Positions 35,579 through 50,336 of a stretch of 64,000 nucleotides of DNA are shown in pieces (positions within the stretch are counted from its first letter, which is position 1; every line of letters begins with the position of its first letter). This stretch comes from Heterostelium album PN500 (taxonomy: Eukaryota > Evosea > Eumycetozoa > Acytosteliales > Acytosteliaceae): the NCBI RefSeq assembly GCF_000004825.1, contig NW_008805073.1, positions 1,054,001 to 1,118,000 of the forward strand, read 5' to 3'. The notes beneath the pieces were generated by a model. It ran no database searches. It worked only from the letters and a program-made list of their open reading frames with translations, and was not told where the DNA came from. A program made the translations under genes and the position numbers.

Positions 35579-38500
35579 ATGGAGGGTGGAGACAATAATA
35601 ACAATGTCTCACCTACTAGTACACCACCATTGGTCATCAATGAATCACTAGTCGAGGAAACCTGTAAATATCTATGTAAAATAGTACCTCCATTGGTAGA
35701 TGGCGATGTCAGTGTATTCCAATCGCAACTCAACAACCAAGAGTCAATGACCAAGTTGAGAAAGTTCATTTCCGACTCAAAGTTGCCTGTATTTCTCATT
35801 CAAAAACATATTCAAGATTCTGATGATACTGCTGCTGTTGCTGCTCAACAAAAAGGTAAATAATATATACTACAGTAATTGCAATAGTTATATTAAATAT
35901 TAACAATTATAATTATAACATAATCATTAGAAACATATACATTCGATGTTGAAGTTAGATTCGGTGGTGAGAAAACAACAAGTTTGGTAATCATCAAGAG
36001 AGTTCCAGAGTCGAATATGGAGAGTAGCAAGTCGATTTCATCACAACTCCAAATCATCAATCTTGGTGAGGGTTCACCATTCGACACTCTTCACAACTAC
36101 ATTCACAACTCTGTTGCTCCATTCATCCGTTCCTTCACTGCCAAGTCATCCAAACAAGCCGAAAAAGATGCCAAGTCAGGTATGTAACATAATCCATATA
36201 TAAACTATAATAATTTATAAAAGCTTCACAGTTTCGCGAAATGGAATGTGAGTGGTAACTCTTTTTGTTACCGGTGGAAGTTTGAAGTGGCGCACGCCAT
36301 ATAAATTATTTTCATTTTTATTTTTAACAATTGGATTGGTAACTAATAAAATAAATTGTACAATAGGTATTGGTGCTGTAAATCAAAAGATTGCAGAGTT
36401 GGAGTTATCTTTGTATAACTGTAAACAACAAGTTCAGATTCCAGAGGTTGTACTTCAGATACATCCGGATATCCGTTCGGTCGCACAAAAGTGTCATGCT
36501 GCAGGTCGTACTATCAAGGTGGAGGATCTTGGCGATGTCAGTCAGGAGTTTCTCAATTCGTTGCAGGCCGGTGTCTCGCAATGGGTCAAGGACATCCAGA
36601 AGGTCACCAAGTTAAAGTCGATCGAGGAGTTCTCCCCGGACAGCTCCACCTCGCAGGAGATCAACTTTTGGTCGCAGTTGGAATCGTCGCTGCAAAACAT
36701 CAACGAGCAGTTGAAGACACCGGAGGCCGAGGTTACTCTTGCCACGTTGAAGCAAGCCAAGCGTTTCCTTGCCACCGCAAGTTTCGACACCGACACCATC
36801 GGACTGAAAAAGTCGATGGAGCGCGTCAACAACTACAAGACGCTCACCAAAGATTTCCCAGTGACACCGCTACTCACTGCCAACGATGTCGAGTCGGTTT
36901 CACAGGCAATCATGCACATCTTTTCGCACTTGAAGAAATCAAAGAACTCCTACTACCCAATCGAGCGTTACTTGCTGCTGTTGGAGGCGGTCGGAAAGGA
37001 CATGTGCAACAAGGTGTTGCAGATCTTGAAACAACGTCAGTTGATGTTGATCGATTACAACGAGTTTGAGAAAGCAACCTCTTCGTTCCGTGCGCTCTTT
37101 ACACTGTGGGACGACCAGTTTGCTCAGTTCCGTGAGAACCTGCGTGATATCGCGAGAAAGCGTGGATCCGATCGTGTACCACTGTTGGTCAACGTCGACA
37201 ATCGTCGTCTTCAAGACCGTGTTCTCAAGATTCGTAAGTTCCGTCGTCAACACGATGAGTTGAAGAGTGTCATCTCGACGGTGTTGCCACAACAACAAAG
37301 CAGTTCGAGCGCAACCGCAGCTGCTGCCGGCAAGTCTGGCGAGATCAACGCCATCAAGGAGATCAACGAGGCATACGACGAAGTCAAAGATATCGACGTC
37401 CTCCTTCTCACCCAAGAAGGTGAAGACATCTGGAGCAACGCACAGAAGCGTTACAACAGCCGTATCGATCGTGTCGAATCCTACATCACCACCAAATTGC
37501 GTGACCGTCTTGCCATTGCCAAAAATGCCAATGAAATGTTCCGTGTATTCTCTAAATTCAATGTTTTATTCTTTAGACCAAGAGTAAGTAACTGAACAAT
37601 AACAACAACATATAGTTTTTTCCAAAGCTAATTTGTTTTGTGAACTTTTTCTAAACAAAATTATAGATTAGATTGGCTATTCAGGAATATCAAACTCAAT
37701 TGATTCAAAGAGTGAAAGAGGATATTAAAGGATTGCACGAGAAATTCAAGATGCAATATAGCAATTCAGAAGCTTTCCATATGAGTAATTTGAGAGATTT
37801 GCCACCAGTTTCAGGTGCCATTATTTGGGCGCGTCAAATCGAGCGTCAACTCGATACCTATATGCGTCGTGTCGAGGATGTTCTCGGTGAGAGTTGGGAG
37901 TCTGATGCCGAGGGTCAAAAACTCAAGGCCGAGTCCGACCAGTTCCGTTCCAAGTTGAACACTGACCATATCTTTAGCAAATGGGTTCAAGACACCCAGT
38001 CTCGTTCGTTCGAGGTCTCTGGAAAGATCTTGACCGTCGTCAAAAAGGGTGCCAAACTCTCGTTGGACATCAATTTCGATTCGCACATTATCATGTTGTT
38101 CAAGGAGGTGCGTAATCTCCAATGGCTTGGATTCCGTGTGCCACTGAACATCTCTTTCATTTCCAGTGGTGCCAAACAAGTCTATCCATTCGCCGTGTCG
38201 TTGAAGGAGACTCTCCGTACTTTCACACAAACCTGTGGAAAGATCACCTCTGAGATTTCACCGTTGGTCGCATCGTACAAGCGTGACGTTCAATTGCTCG
38301 TCAACGAAGGATTCAAATTGAAATGGGAAGCATTACCGCAACTCGATCCATATGTTCGTAAGCTATCTTCATCGGTCAACATCTTCCGTGACAAAGTAGA
38401 CGACTTGCTCGTCAAGTACTCACAAATCTCCAAGTTGTTGGAAGCAATCAAATTGGCGCCATTCAAGCAGGAATCATTCATTGAGATTATCACTAGCATT

Positions 38501-41500
38501 CAAAAGTTGGTAGACGAACTCAATCTTGCCAACTACTCGAATCTTTCGTTGTGGGTCGGTCAACTCGACGCGCTTGTCGAAGCCGCACTTACCGAGCGTC
38601 TTAAGGATGCTGTCGATTCGTGGATCGTGTTGATCGAAGGTGGACGTGATGGAGAAAAGGATGCATCCGGTTCAGGAAAGCAATCCGGTCGTCTTGTCTA
38701 TGCTTCACGTAACCGTTTGCCATCGGACCAAGGAGCCGCCGCTGCCTCCCAACAAGTCGCTACCAATCCATCTTCCATCAAACCGACACTCGAGTCATCG
38801 GTACATGAAATTGTCATTCGTAACCAAATCCTCTATTTAGATCCACCCTTGGAGTTTGCTCGTGTCAACTGGATCTCACAGTTACATCGTTGGTTGAACA
38901 TTGTTTGTGACTTGCCAAGAATCCAGGCTTCGCGTTACGACGAGAGTATCTCACATCGTGGCGAGATGGATTCACGTCTCAAAAAGACATTCCGTGACAT
39001 GCTCACCAAGTTGCCAAAGGAGACACTGGAAACCGCTTACCAAACGATCCAATCGAAGCTCGACGAAGTTCAAAAGTACGTTCAGATCTGGCTTCAATAT
39101 CAAGCACTCTGGGATATGGAGTCGTCGTTTGTCTACTCGAAGCTCGGCGACGACTTGAACCGTTGGCAACAACTACTCTCACAAATCAAAAAGTCACGTT
39201 CCACCTTTGACAATTCATCGACTCAGAAGGAGTTTGGTCCACTTGTCATCGACTACGGACAAGTCCAGGCAAGTGTCAACAATAAGTATGACTTCTGGCA
39301 CAAGGATATTCTTTCGCATTTCGGATCGAAACTCGCCGAGAAGATGCGTGCATTCTACTCGACTATCGCCGACGCCCGTCAAGAGCTTGAAAAGCTGTCA
39401 GCCGAGACAACCTCCACCGAGGAAGCGGTCGCTTTCATCATCCAGATCCAAGACATGAAGAAACGACTGCTCGGCTGGGAAGCCGACCTCAAGTACTATC
39501 GTACCGGTCAGGACTTGCTCCATCGTCAACGTTTCCAATTCCCCAACGACTGGCTCGAGTGCGACATGGTTGAGTCCGAGTGGAACGCATTCAACGACAT
39601 TCTCAACCGTAAGAACTCCTCGATGTCCGAAGCAATTCCACAGCTTCAGGCAAAGATTCTCGCGGAATCCAACTCCATCAACGATCGTATCAAAGAGTTT
39701 GTTGACAACTGGACAAACTCCAAACCACTGCAAGGTTCCATCAAGCATTCCGCCGCGCTTGAAACCATCAAGATCTTTGAGGGTCGATTGGTTCGTTTGC
39801 GTGAGGAGAACGAGCGTCTGAGAAAAGCAAAAGCAGCACTCGATCTCGACAGTCAAGGACCGTCCGGTGGCGAAGACGACCGTCTTTCACCGGTCGAAGA
39901 GGAGATGCAAGATCTCAAGGCAGTTTGGACTGAGCTTGCCGCCACCTGGCACGAGATTGACAATCTCCGTGAGACTGCATGGTCTGCCGTCGTTCCACGT
40001 AAAGTTCGTAAGTCACTGGAAGACACACTCCAGAAACTCAAGAATCTCCCCAATCGTATCCGTCAGTACTCTGCTTTCGACCACGCTCAAAACACTATGA
40101 AAGCACTGCTAAAGGCAAACGCTATCATCACCGATCTCCACTCGGAGGCTATCAAGGAGCGTCACTGGAAGATGCTAAAGAAGCGTTTGAACACCAATTG
40201 GATCTTGACCGAGTTGACTCTTGGACATATCTGGGATTCCGATCTCGTGAGAAACGAAGGTATCTATCGTGAGGTTATCACTGCCGCTCAGGGTGAAATC
40301 GCGCTCGAGGAATTCCTCAAGTCGGTGCGTGAGTATTGGACTGCATTGGAGTTGGATCTCGTCAATTACCAACGCAAGTGCAAGTTGATTCGTGGTTGGG
40401 ACGACTTGTTCTCCAAGTTGGCCGAGCACTTGAACTCTATCTCCGCTATGAAGATGTCGCCTTTCTACAAGGTGTTCGAAGAGGAAGCATCGAGTTGGGA
40501 CGACAAGCTCAATCGTGTGCGTTCGTTGCTCGATGTCTGGATCGACGTCCAGCGTCGTTGGGTCTACCTCGAGGGTATCTTCTCGGGCAGCGGTGACATC
40601 AATCAGTTGTTGCCAGCCGAGAGTTCACGTTTCAAATCGATCAACTCTGAGTTTATCAATTTGATGAAGAAGGTCAGTCAGGCGCCACTCGTCCTCGAAG
40701 TGTTGAACATCGAGCGTATCCAATTCACCATGGAAAGATTGGCCGACTTGCTCTCCAAGATTCAAAAGGCTTTGGGAGAGTATTTGGAGAGACAGAGAGC
40801 GGCTTTCGCTCGTTTCTACTTTGTTGGTGACGAAGATCTTCTCGAGATTATCGGTAACAGCAAGGATATCGTCAAGATCCAGAAACACTTTAGAAAGATG
40901 TTTGCCGGTCTTGCCAATTTGATTTTGGACGACGAGAAGACAACCATTCTCGGTATGTCCTCGGGTGAGGGTGAGGTTGTCATGTTCAAGAAACCAATCT
41001 CCATCGCCAACGGACCAAAGATTCACGAATGGCTCACATCGGTAGAGACAGAGATGCGTACTACCCTCGCTCATCTACTCGACGAATCACTCAAACACTA
41101 TCAAACTATCACACCAACTGAGATGGCACCATTCAATGCCTGGGTCAACCAGTATCCAACGCAATTGGTCATTCTCACCTCACAGATTGTCTGGTCGCAG
41201 ACTGTCGATCGTCTACTCCAAGAGGGTGGCGCTACCAACGGACAACTCGACCAACTCGAAAAACAAATTCAAACCATTCTCGGAAACATGGCTGATGCCG
41301 TGCTCGAAGACCTACCAATTCAAATCCGTAAGAAATACGAACATCTCATTACTGAGCTCGTTCACCAACGTGATGTGGTGCGTCAACTCGTCAAAAATCG
41401 TATTGCCAGCAACAAAGATTTCGACTGGCTCTACAACATGCGTTTCTACTACGACAACACTCAGGAGAACATTCTCCAGAAACTAAACATCCACATGGCC

Positions 41501-44500
41501 AACGCCGTATTCTTCTACGGTTACGAATATCTCGGAATTGGAGAGCGTCTCGTCCAGACTCCACTCACCGATCGTTGCTATCTCACCTTGACACAGGCGT
41601 TGGAGTCACGTATGGGTGGTAATCCATTCGGTCCAGCCGGTACCGGTAAGACCGAGACCGTAAAAGCACTCGGTAACCAACTCGGTCGTTTCGTCTTGGT
41701 TTTCTGTTGTGACGAAGGTTTCGACTTCCAAGCGATGTCGCGTATCTTTGTTGGTCTGTGCCAGTGCGGTGCATGGGGATGTTTCGATGAATTCAATCGT
41801 CTCGAAGAACGTATTCTCTCTGCCGTATCGCAGCAAATCCAAACCATCCAGGTCGCCCTCAAAGAGAAGGCCAAGGAGGTAGAGTTGATTGGAAAGACCG
41901 TCAAGATTCATCCAGACATGGGTATCTTTGTGACTATGAATCCAGGTTATGCAGGTCGTTCCAATCTACCGGACAATTTGAAACAACTGTTCCGTAGCAT
42001 GGCTATGATCCGTCCCGATCGTGAGATGATCGCACAGGTCATGCTTTACTCACAGGGTTTCAAGACTGCCGAAGTTCTCGCCGGTAAGATCGTTCCACTC
42101 TTCAAGCTCTGCCAAGAGCAATTGTCTGCACAATCTCACTACGACTTTGGTTTGCGTGCATTGAAATCCGTGTTGGTCAGTGCCGGTGGTTTGAAGCGTA
42201 AGATGTTACCACCCACTCGTACACCAGAGATTGCCGACTTTGACACTGTCTACAGTAAATACGAAATCGGTGTACTCCTTTCCAGTATCACTGATACTAT
42301 GATTCCAAAGTTGGTTGCTGACGATATTCCTTTGATCCAGTCGCTCTTGCTCGATGTGTTCCCAGGTTGTGAGATTGCTCCGATCAACGTCGCTGGACTG
42401 CGTGAACAAATCAAGAAATCATGTCAAACTCGTCACTTGGTCGACCGTGCTGAATGGGTCGAGAAGATTCTGCAACTCCACCAGATCCAGAATATCAATC
42501 ACGGTTTGATGATGGTCGGTCCTAGCGGTAGTGGAAAGACAGCCGCTTGGAATGTCTACCTCGAGGCGATCGAAGCGATCGACAAGGTCAAGTCGGAAGC
42601 ACACGTCCTCGATCCAAAGGCTATCACCAAAGACCAGTTGTTTGGTTCGCTTGACAGCACCACCCGTGAGTGGACCGACGGTCTTTTCACTGCCACTCTG
42701 CGTCGTATCATTGATAATGTTCGTGGTGAGAGCAGCAAGCGTCATTGGATCATCTTTGACGGTGACGTCGATCCCGAGTGGGTTGAGAATCTCAACTCGT
42801 TGCTCGACGACAACAAGCTGTTCACATTGCCCAACGGTGAACGTCTTGCACTTCCAAACAATGTGAGAATCGTCTTTGAAGTACAAGATCTCAAGTACGC
42901 CACTCTTGCTACCATTTCGCGTTGTGGTATGGTTTGGTTCAGTGAGGAGACACTCACCACCCAGATGATCTTTGAAAACTATCTCAGGACATTGGATCAC
43001 GAACCGTTCGATGAAGCTGAACGTGAACAACAATGTCGTAATGAACAAACACAACAACAACAACAAGGTGGATCCAGTAGTGGTAGTGCACCAATTATCA
43101 CTCCAGGACTACGCGTCCAAAAGGAGTGTGTCGCCATCATCAGCCAATACTTTGAGCCTGGCGCTCTTGTCCACAAGGTGTTGGAAGACGCCGGACAACG
43201 TCCACATATCATGGATTTCACCCGTCTCCGTGTACTAAATTCGTTCTTCTCCATCATGAATCGTTCCATTCAAAACGTTGTCGAGTACAACTCACTCCAC
43301 TCTGACTTCCCAATGTCGCCAGAGAACGTAAGCAACTATATCACCAACCGTTTGCTCTACTCGCTGATGTGGGGTCTGGGAGGTTCCATGGGATTGGCCG
43401 AACGTGAGAACTTCAGTAAGTTCATTCAAACGATTGCAATCACACCGGTGCCAGCCAACACCATTCCACTGTTGGACTATGCCGTCAACATCGAGGACGC
43501 TCAGTGGTCGCTCTGGAAGAACAAAGTTCCATCGGTCGAAGTGGAAACTCACAAGGTTGCTTCACCAGACGTTGTCATTCCAACTGTTGATACCACTCGT
43601 CATGTCGACGTGCTACACGCCTGGTTGTCTGAGCATCGTCCACTCTTGTTGTGCGGTCCCCCAGGTTCCGGTAAGACCATGACTCTCACCAGCACTCTCC
43701 GTGCCTTCCCCGACTTTGAAGTCATCTCACTCAATTTCTCGTCGGCCACCACACCAGAGTTGATCCTCAAGACATTCGATCATCACTGTGAGTACAAACG
43801 TACACCACAAGGTGACACTGTGCTCCGTCCCGTTGCCATCGGTAAGTGGCTCGTAGTGTTCTGCGATGAAATCAATCTTCCAGCCACCGATAAATACGGT
43901 ACTCAACGTGTAATCACATTCATCCGTCAACTCGTTGAGAAGGGTGGATTCTGGCGTACCTCTGACCACACCTGGATCCGTCTCGAGAAGATCCAATTCG
44001 TCGGAGCATGCAATCCTCCAACCGATGCCGGTCGTGTTCCACTTTCTCACCGTTTCTTGCGTCACGCTCCAATTCTCCTTGTCGATTTCCCCTCGGCGTC
44101 GTCACTCACTCAGATCTACGGTACCTTCAACAGATCACTCATTAAGCTACTGCCAAATCTTCGTTCCTATGCCGACGCACTCACCGACGCCATGGTGGAG
44201 TTCTACTCGGCATCGCAGAAGCGTTTCACTCCCGATATGCACGCACACTATATTTACTCGCCTCGTGAGTTGTCGCGTTGGGTTCGTGCGTTGTTGGAAG
44301 CCATCCAAACTATGGAGGGTTGCACCATTGACGGACTCGTCAGACTCTGGGCACACGAAGGTCTTCGTTTGTTCCAAGATCGTTTGGTCGATGTCGAAGA
44401 GCGTGACTGGACCGACAAGATGATTGATGAAGTAGCACTCAAGTACTTCCCCAACATCGGATCGGACACTCTCAAACGTCCCATTCTCTACTCCAACTGG

Positions 44501-47500
44501 TTGTCCAAAGACTACGTGCCAGTCGAGCGTGCAGAGCTTCGTGAGTACGTCAAAGCTCGTTTGAAGGTATTCTACGAAGAGGAGCTCGATGTTCCATTGG
44601 TTCTCTTCAACGAAGTACTCGACCATATTCTTCGTATCGATCGTGTATTCCGTCAGCCACAAGGACATGCACTGTTGATCGGTGTATCCGGTGGAGGTAA
44701 ATCTGTACTCTCTCGTTTCGTCGCTTGGATGAACGGTCTCTCGATCTACACCATCAAGGTGAACAACAACTACAAAGCCACCGACTTTGACGACGATCTC
44801 AGAATGTTGTTGAAGCGTGCCGGTTGCAAGGAGGAGAAGATCTGTTTCATTTTCGATGAGTCCAACGTCTTGGAGTCGTCTTTCCTCGAGCGTATGAACA
44901 CTCTCTTGGCAGGAGGTGAAGTTCCAGGTCTTTTCGAAGGTGAGGAATACACTGCTTTGATGCACCAATGCAAGGAGACAGCGACCCGTAACGGTTTGAT
45001 CATGGATACCGAGGAGGAGCTCTACAAGTACTTCACCGGACAAGTCCGTAGAAATCTACATGTCGTATTCACCATGAATCCAGCTTCGCCAGACTTCCAC
45101 AATCGTTCGGCAACATCGCCTGCGCTTTTCAATCGTTGCGTGCTCGATTGGTTCGGAGAGTGGTCGCCACAAGCACTCTTCCAAGTCGGATCGGAGTTCA
45201 CTCGTAACCTCGATCTTGAGAATCAAAACTACCAACCTACTCCAGAGTTTATCGCCGAGTGTGAGCAGAATGACATCGGTGTGCAACTTCCACCAACTCA
45301 CCGTGACGCCGTCGTTAGTTCACTCGTCTATATCCACCAGACTATTGGCGAGGCAAATGCACGTCTCCTTCGTAAACAAGGTCGTCAGAACTATGTAACT
45401 CCACGTCACTACCTCGATTTCATCAACCAAGTCGTGCTGTTGATCAACGAGAAGCGTGAACAACTCGAAGAGGAACAACTCCATCTCAACATCGGTCTCA
45501 AGAAGTTGAGAGATACCGAACAACAAGTCAAGGATCTCCAGGTGTCACTCGCTCAAAAGAAGAATGAGCTCGAAGTCAAGAATGAACAGGCCAACAACAA
45601 ATTGAAACAGATGGTTGCTGACCAGCAGATTGCAGAGAGAAAGCAAAAGGAAGCACTCGAGCTGCAATCGCAACTCGACACTCGTAACCAAGAGATTACC
45701 GTGCAAAAGGTCAAGGCCTATGCCGACTTGGAAAAGGCTGAACCAGCCATCTTGGAAGCCCAAGAGTCTGTATCTACCATCAAGAAGAAACATCTCGATG
45801 AAATCAAATCACTTCCAAAACCACCACAACCGGTCAAGTTGGCAATGGAAGCCGTGTGTCTCATGTTGACCGGTAAGAAGTTGGAGTGGGCCGATATCCG
45901 TAAGAAGATTATGGAGACAACCTTCATCAGTTCCATCGTCGACTATGACACCAAGAAACAATTGACATCAAAGATTCGTGAAGCCGTCAAGAAGGAGTAT
46001 TTGGAGGATCCAAACTTCAACTATGAAGCGGTGAATCGTGCCTCTAAAGCTTGTGGTCCACTCGTCAAGTGGGTCACTGCTCAGGCCATTTTCTCTGAGA
46101 TCTTGGACCGTGTCAAACCACTGCGTGAAGAGGTCGAACAACTTGAGAATGCCGCTAACGAACTCAAGGCGAAACAAGATGAAATCGTCAAGACTATCGA
46201 TGCCCTCAACCAATCGATCTCCACCTACAAGGACGAGTATGCCACATTGATTCGTGATACCGAATCGATCAAGTCTGAGATGACCAAGGTCAAGAGCAAG
46301 GTAGATCGTTCCATTGCGCTGATTGACAATCTCTCGTCGGAGCGTAGTCGTTGGGAGTTGCAATCGGAGAACTTCCAAACTCAGATGGCCACTGTCGTTG
46401 GAGATGTCGTCCTGGCATCTGCATTCCTCGCCTACATTGGTTTCTTTGACCAACACTTCCGTGCCGATCTCATGCAAAAGTGGATGCACCGTTTGGAGTC
46501 GGTGGGCATCAAATTCAAGCCCGAACTCTCGGTGCCAGATTTCTTGGCTCGTCCAGAGGAGCGTCTCCAATGGCACGCCAACTCTTTGCCAGCCGACGAT
46601 CTCTGCGTTGAAAATGCTATTATGCTCAAGAGATTTAACCGTTATCCATTGGTTATCGATCCATCCGGTCAAGCCATGGAGTTCTTGATGAATCAATACG
46701 CCGACAAGAAGATCAACAAGACATCGTTCCTCGACGCTTCGTTCATGAAGAACTTGGAGTCCGCTCTTCGTTTCGGTTGTCCACTACTCGTTCAAGACGT
46801 TGAGAACATCGATCCCGTTCTCAATCCAGTGTTGAACAAAGAAATCCGTAAGAAGGGAGGTCGTATCCTCATCCGTCTCGGTGATCAGGACGTCGATTTC
46901 TCGCCATCGTTTATGATCTTCTTGTTCACACGTGATCCAACCGCTCACTTTACCCCGGATCTCTGCTCTCGTGTTACTTTTGTCAACTTTACTGTCACTC
47001 CATCGTCATTGCAATCGCAGTGTCTCCACGAGACACTCAAGACCGAGCGTCCAGACACTCACAAGAAACGTTCGGATCTCCTCAAGATTCAAGGTGAATT
47101 CAAGGTGCGTTTGAGAACTCTCGAGAAATCGTTGCTCTCTGCACTCAGTCAGGCACAAGGTAACATTCTCGACGACGATTCCATCATCGGAACACTCGAG
47201 TCGCTCAAGCGTGAAGCGGCCGAGATTGCCGTGAAGGTCGAAGAGACCGACGTCGTCATGCAAGAGATCTCTGCGGTCTCTGCCATCTACAATCCAATGG
47301 CGCTCGCTTGCAGTCGTGTCTACTTTGCAATGGAACAACTCTCACAGTTCCATCTCTACCAATTCTCGCTGCGTTTCTTCTTGGATCTCTTCTATGTCCT
47401 ACTCAACGGCAATCCAAATCTCGACGGTATCAAAGATCCAAATGAACGTCTCAATATTCTCCAACGTGACATCTTCACCCTTGCATTCAATCGTGTCACA

Positions 47501-49795
47501 CGTACTCTGCTCAATGACGACAAGCTCACATTCGCCGTGCAACTCGCCAATATTGCACTGAAGGGCAAACCCGACGAAATCGAAGAAGCCGAATGGGACT
47601 ATCTCTTGAAGGGTGGTGATAATATCGCTAGCATCAAGGAGACACTTCCACAGGTGAGCTCAGTCGTGGAGTCTACCAACAAACAAAAGTGGCTCATCAC
47701 TATCAAGTCACTGCAAGCGTTTGGCTCGCGTCTCATTGAACACATCCAACAGAATCCAGGCGAATGGAAACCATTCTTTGACAGTGCTGCCAACTCCTCC
47801 ACCATTCCAGAGTCGTGGATTACCTCCCAACAATCACTCTACCCCAAGAAGACAGTGATCACCTCCAACTTTAGAAAGATCCTATTGATGAAGGCATTCC
47901 ACTCTGATCGTATTCTACAATCGACTCACCAATTTGTTTCCTCGGTGTTTGGTGAGCACTTCCTCCAGGTGCAATCGTACGACATGGCTCAGATTGTCGA
48001 GAAGGAAAGCAAAGCTGTTGCTCCACTCTTGCTTTGCTCCGTTCCAGGTTACGATGCATCGTCGATCGTCGACGACTTAGCAGTCGAGTTGAGAAAGCCA
48101 TACAAAGCATTGGCCATCGGTTCGCCAGAGGGTTTCGAACTCGCTGAAAAGTCGATTTTCGCTGCCACCAAGAATGGTTCGTGGGTTCTCCTCAAGAATA
48201 TCCATCTTGCTCCACAATGGCTTGTCCAACTCGAGAAGAAACTCCACAGTTTGACACCGCATCCAAACTTCCGTTTGTTCATGACATCGGAAATCCATCC
48301 GAATCTTCCAGCGAATCTCTTGCGTATGTCTCACATCTTCTCGTACGAGAATCCACCAGGTGTCAAGGCAAATCTGCTCCATACATTTGCCAACATCCCG
48401 GCTGCTCGTATGGATCGTCAACCGGTAGAGCGTTCACGTATCTACTTCATGTTGGCATGGTTCCACGCCATCATCCAAGAACGTCTGCGTTATATTCCAA
48501 TTGGTTGGACCAAGGTATTCGAGTTTAACGACGCCGATCTCCGTGGTGCTCTCGACTCCATCGACTACTGGATCGACCTCTACTCCAAGGGCAGAAGTAA
48601 CATCGACCCCGACAAGATCCCATGGGTTGCCGTACGTACTATTCTCGGTCAAACCATCTACGGTGGTCGTGTAGACAATGAATTCGACATGCGTCTACTC
48701 AACTCGTTCCTCGAGCAACTCTTCACACCGGCTTCATTCAATCCCGATTTCACCTTGGTGGAATCACTCGGAATCAACGTGCCAGAGGGAACCACTCGTG
48801 CCCACTTTATCAAGTGGATCGAATCACTACCTGACATCTCGACTCCAGTGTGGCTCGGTCTCCAAGACAATGCCGAATCACTGCTACTCTCCAACAAGGC
48901 AAAGAAGATGATCAACGACCTCCAAAAGATGCAGAGTTCCGACGAAGATCCAGAATCGGAAACATCAAAGGACAACAACAAGGAGGATAAATCAAAGATC
49001 AAGTTGAGACAAACCGTTACCGAGTGGATCAAGATCATGCCAAAACCATTGAAGGCACTCAAGAGAACCGCTCAGAACATCAAGGATCCATTGTTCCGTT
49101 GCTTCGAGCGTGAAATTACCACCGGAATCAAATTGATCAAGAAGATCACTGCCGATCTCGGTAGCATTACTGAGCTATTGGAAGGAAACATCAAGCAAAC
49201 CAACTATCTTCGTTCACTCACCACCAGCATCTCCAAGGGAGTGGTTCCACGTGAATGGAAGTGGTATTCCAGTCCGGAATCGGTCAGTCTTTCCATTTGG
49301 ATGTCTGACTTTTTCAAGAGAATGCAACAACTCAATGAGATCTCAGAGTGCACCGACTTTAAGTCTGTACAAGTCTGGCTTGGTGGACTACTCAACCCTG
49401 AGGCATACATCACCGCCACTCGTCAATCCGCTGCACAGTTGAATGGCTGGTCGCTTGAGAACCTGAGATTGCACATCAACACTCTCGGAGGTGTCTCTGA
49501 GTCTGGTTTCTCAGTGAAGGGACTCTCTTTGGAGGGTGCCTCGTGGAAGAACGAAGTTCTGACACCAACTCACGAGTTGTCCACTCCGATTCCAACCACC
49601 ACTCTCACATGGAGAGACAAGGATGATCCAATCTTTAGCGAGAATCAACAAGGTAAACTCAGTGTCCCAGTATATCTCAATGACACAAGATCAGAGTTAC
49701 TATTCTCAATTGACTTACCATTCCAATCTGGTACCACCAAACAATCATGGTACCAAAGAAGTGTATCAATCAGCTCATGGAAGGTTGATTTCTAA
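35579..49795 (+). CDS. dhcA: Cytoplasmic dynein heavy chain
   Basis: Four exons: 35579-35855, 35931-36179, 36367-37583 and 37667-49795; 13,872 nt, 4,623 residues, close to the roughly 4,700 of D. discoideum dynein. Exons 1-3 encode the N-terminal dimerisation/tail region. The last exon runs 12.1 kb without interruption. P-loops mark AAA1 (GPAGTGKTE, near residue 1902), AAA2 (GPSGSGKT, near 2199), AAA3 (GPPGSGKT, near 2579) and AAA4 (GVSGGGKS, near 2922). The AAA1 surroundings (FGPAGTGKTETVKALGNQLG, CDEGFDFQAM, WGCFDEFNRL) are of cytoplasmic rather than axonemal type. The coiled-coil stalk with microtubule-binding domain covers about 45430-46360 (residues 3170-3480). It is the minus-end-directed motor on microtubules. 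A Gln-rich insert (QTQQQQQGGSSSGS) interrupts the AAA2-AAA3 region near 43040. Codons are strongly C/G-ending, suggesting high expression. Confidence 0.97.
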
Positions 49796-50131
49796 AATTA
49801 CAAAAAACAACAAACAAACAAACAAACAAACAAATAAATATTATCACTTCTTTCACTTATATTTACAATTCCTAATTTTATTTATTTTCTTTAATATTTA
49901 TTTGTTACCTCCACCAACGTGTTAATCATCAAATTGTTTTTCATCACACCCAATATTTTTTATATCATTCATATATTAATTAATCAAATTACGCTGCCAA
50001 AAATTGAAATGATAATTCATTGCTTCTTGACATATTGGTAACTGAATAAATCTTTATTATATTTATTTATAGTTGTCAAATCAAATAATACTCATTAATA
50101 TTATTACTTTGTTATAATTTAGAAATCTGAA
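49796..50131. other. Intergenic
   Basis: Downstream of dynein and upstream of the small peptide gene. It begins with a (CAAA)n run. No gene seen. Confidence 0.6.
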
Positions 50132-50336
50132 ATGAATTCAATAATATTTCTATTATTCTTTTTATTTTTATCATTTATCTTTGGAACTATAGTTGCAGAT
50201 AATACAAAAGCATATCCATATGCTACAGGTAATAAATACTAAATATTTTAAATAAAATTTCAATAACTTATATTTTCTTCTAATATTAGGAGATGGCGAT
50301 GATCTTTATTTCCCTCCTGTCAGTTGCTATACATAA
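50132..50336 (+). CDS. Tiny secreted peptide, 47 residues
   Basis: Two exons, 50132-50228 and 50290-50336, with a 61-nt intron (CAG|GTAATA..TATTAG), phase 1; 144 nt in all. The precursor begins MNSIIFLLFFLFLSFIFGTI, a strong signal peptide. Cleavage after TIVA would leave about 25 residues: DNTKAYPYATG, encoded up to the splice, then DGDDLYFPPVSCYT. The mature part is acidic, aromatic and has one cysteine. Both exons are too short to score as ORFs alone, but the signal peptide, canonical splice borders and frame continuity support a gene. Function unknown; a secreted signal or surface peptide is possible. Confidence 0.6.

Noticed and set aside
36252-36366. In-frame extension upstream of dynein exon 3 (MVTLFVTGGSLKW)
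   Set aside because: It is intron sequence. Splicing 36179 to 36367 gives a continuous reading and matches the gene's other introns.
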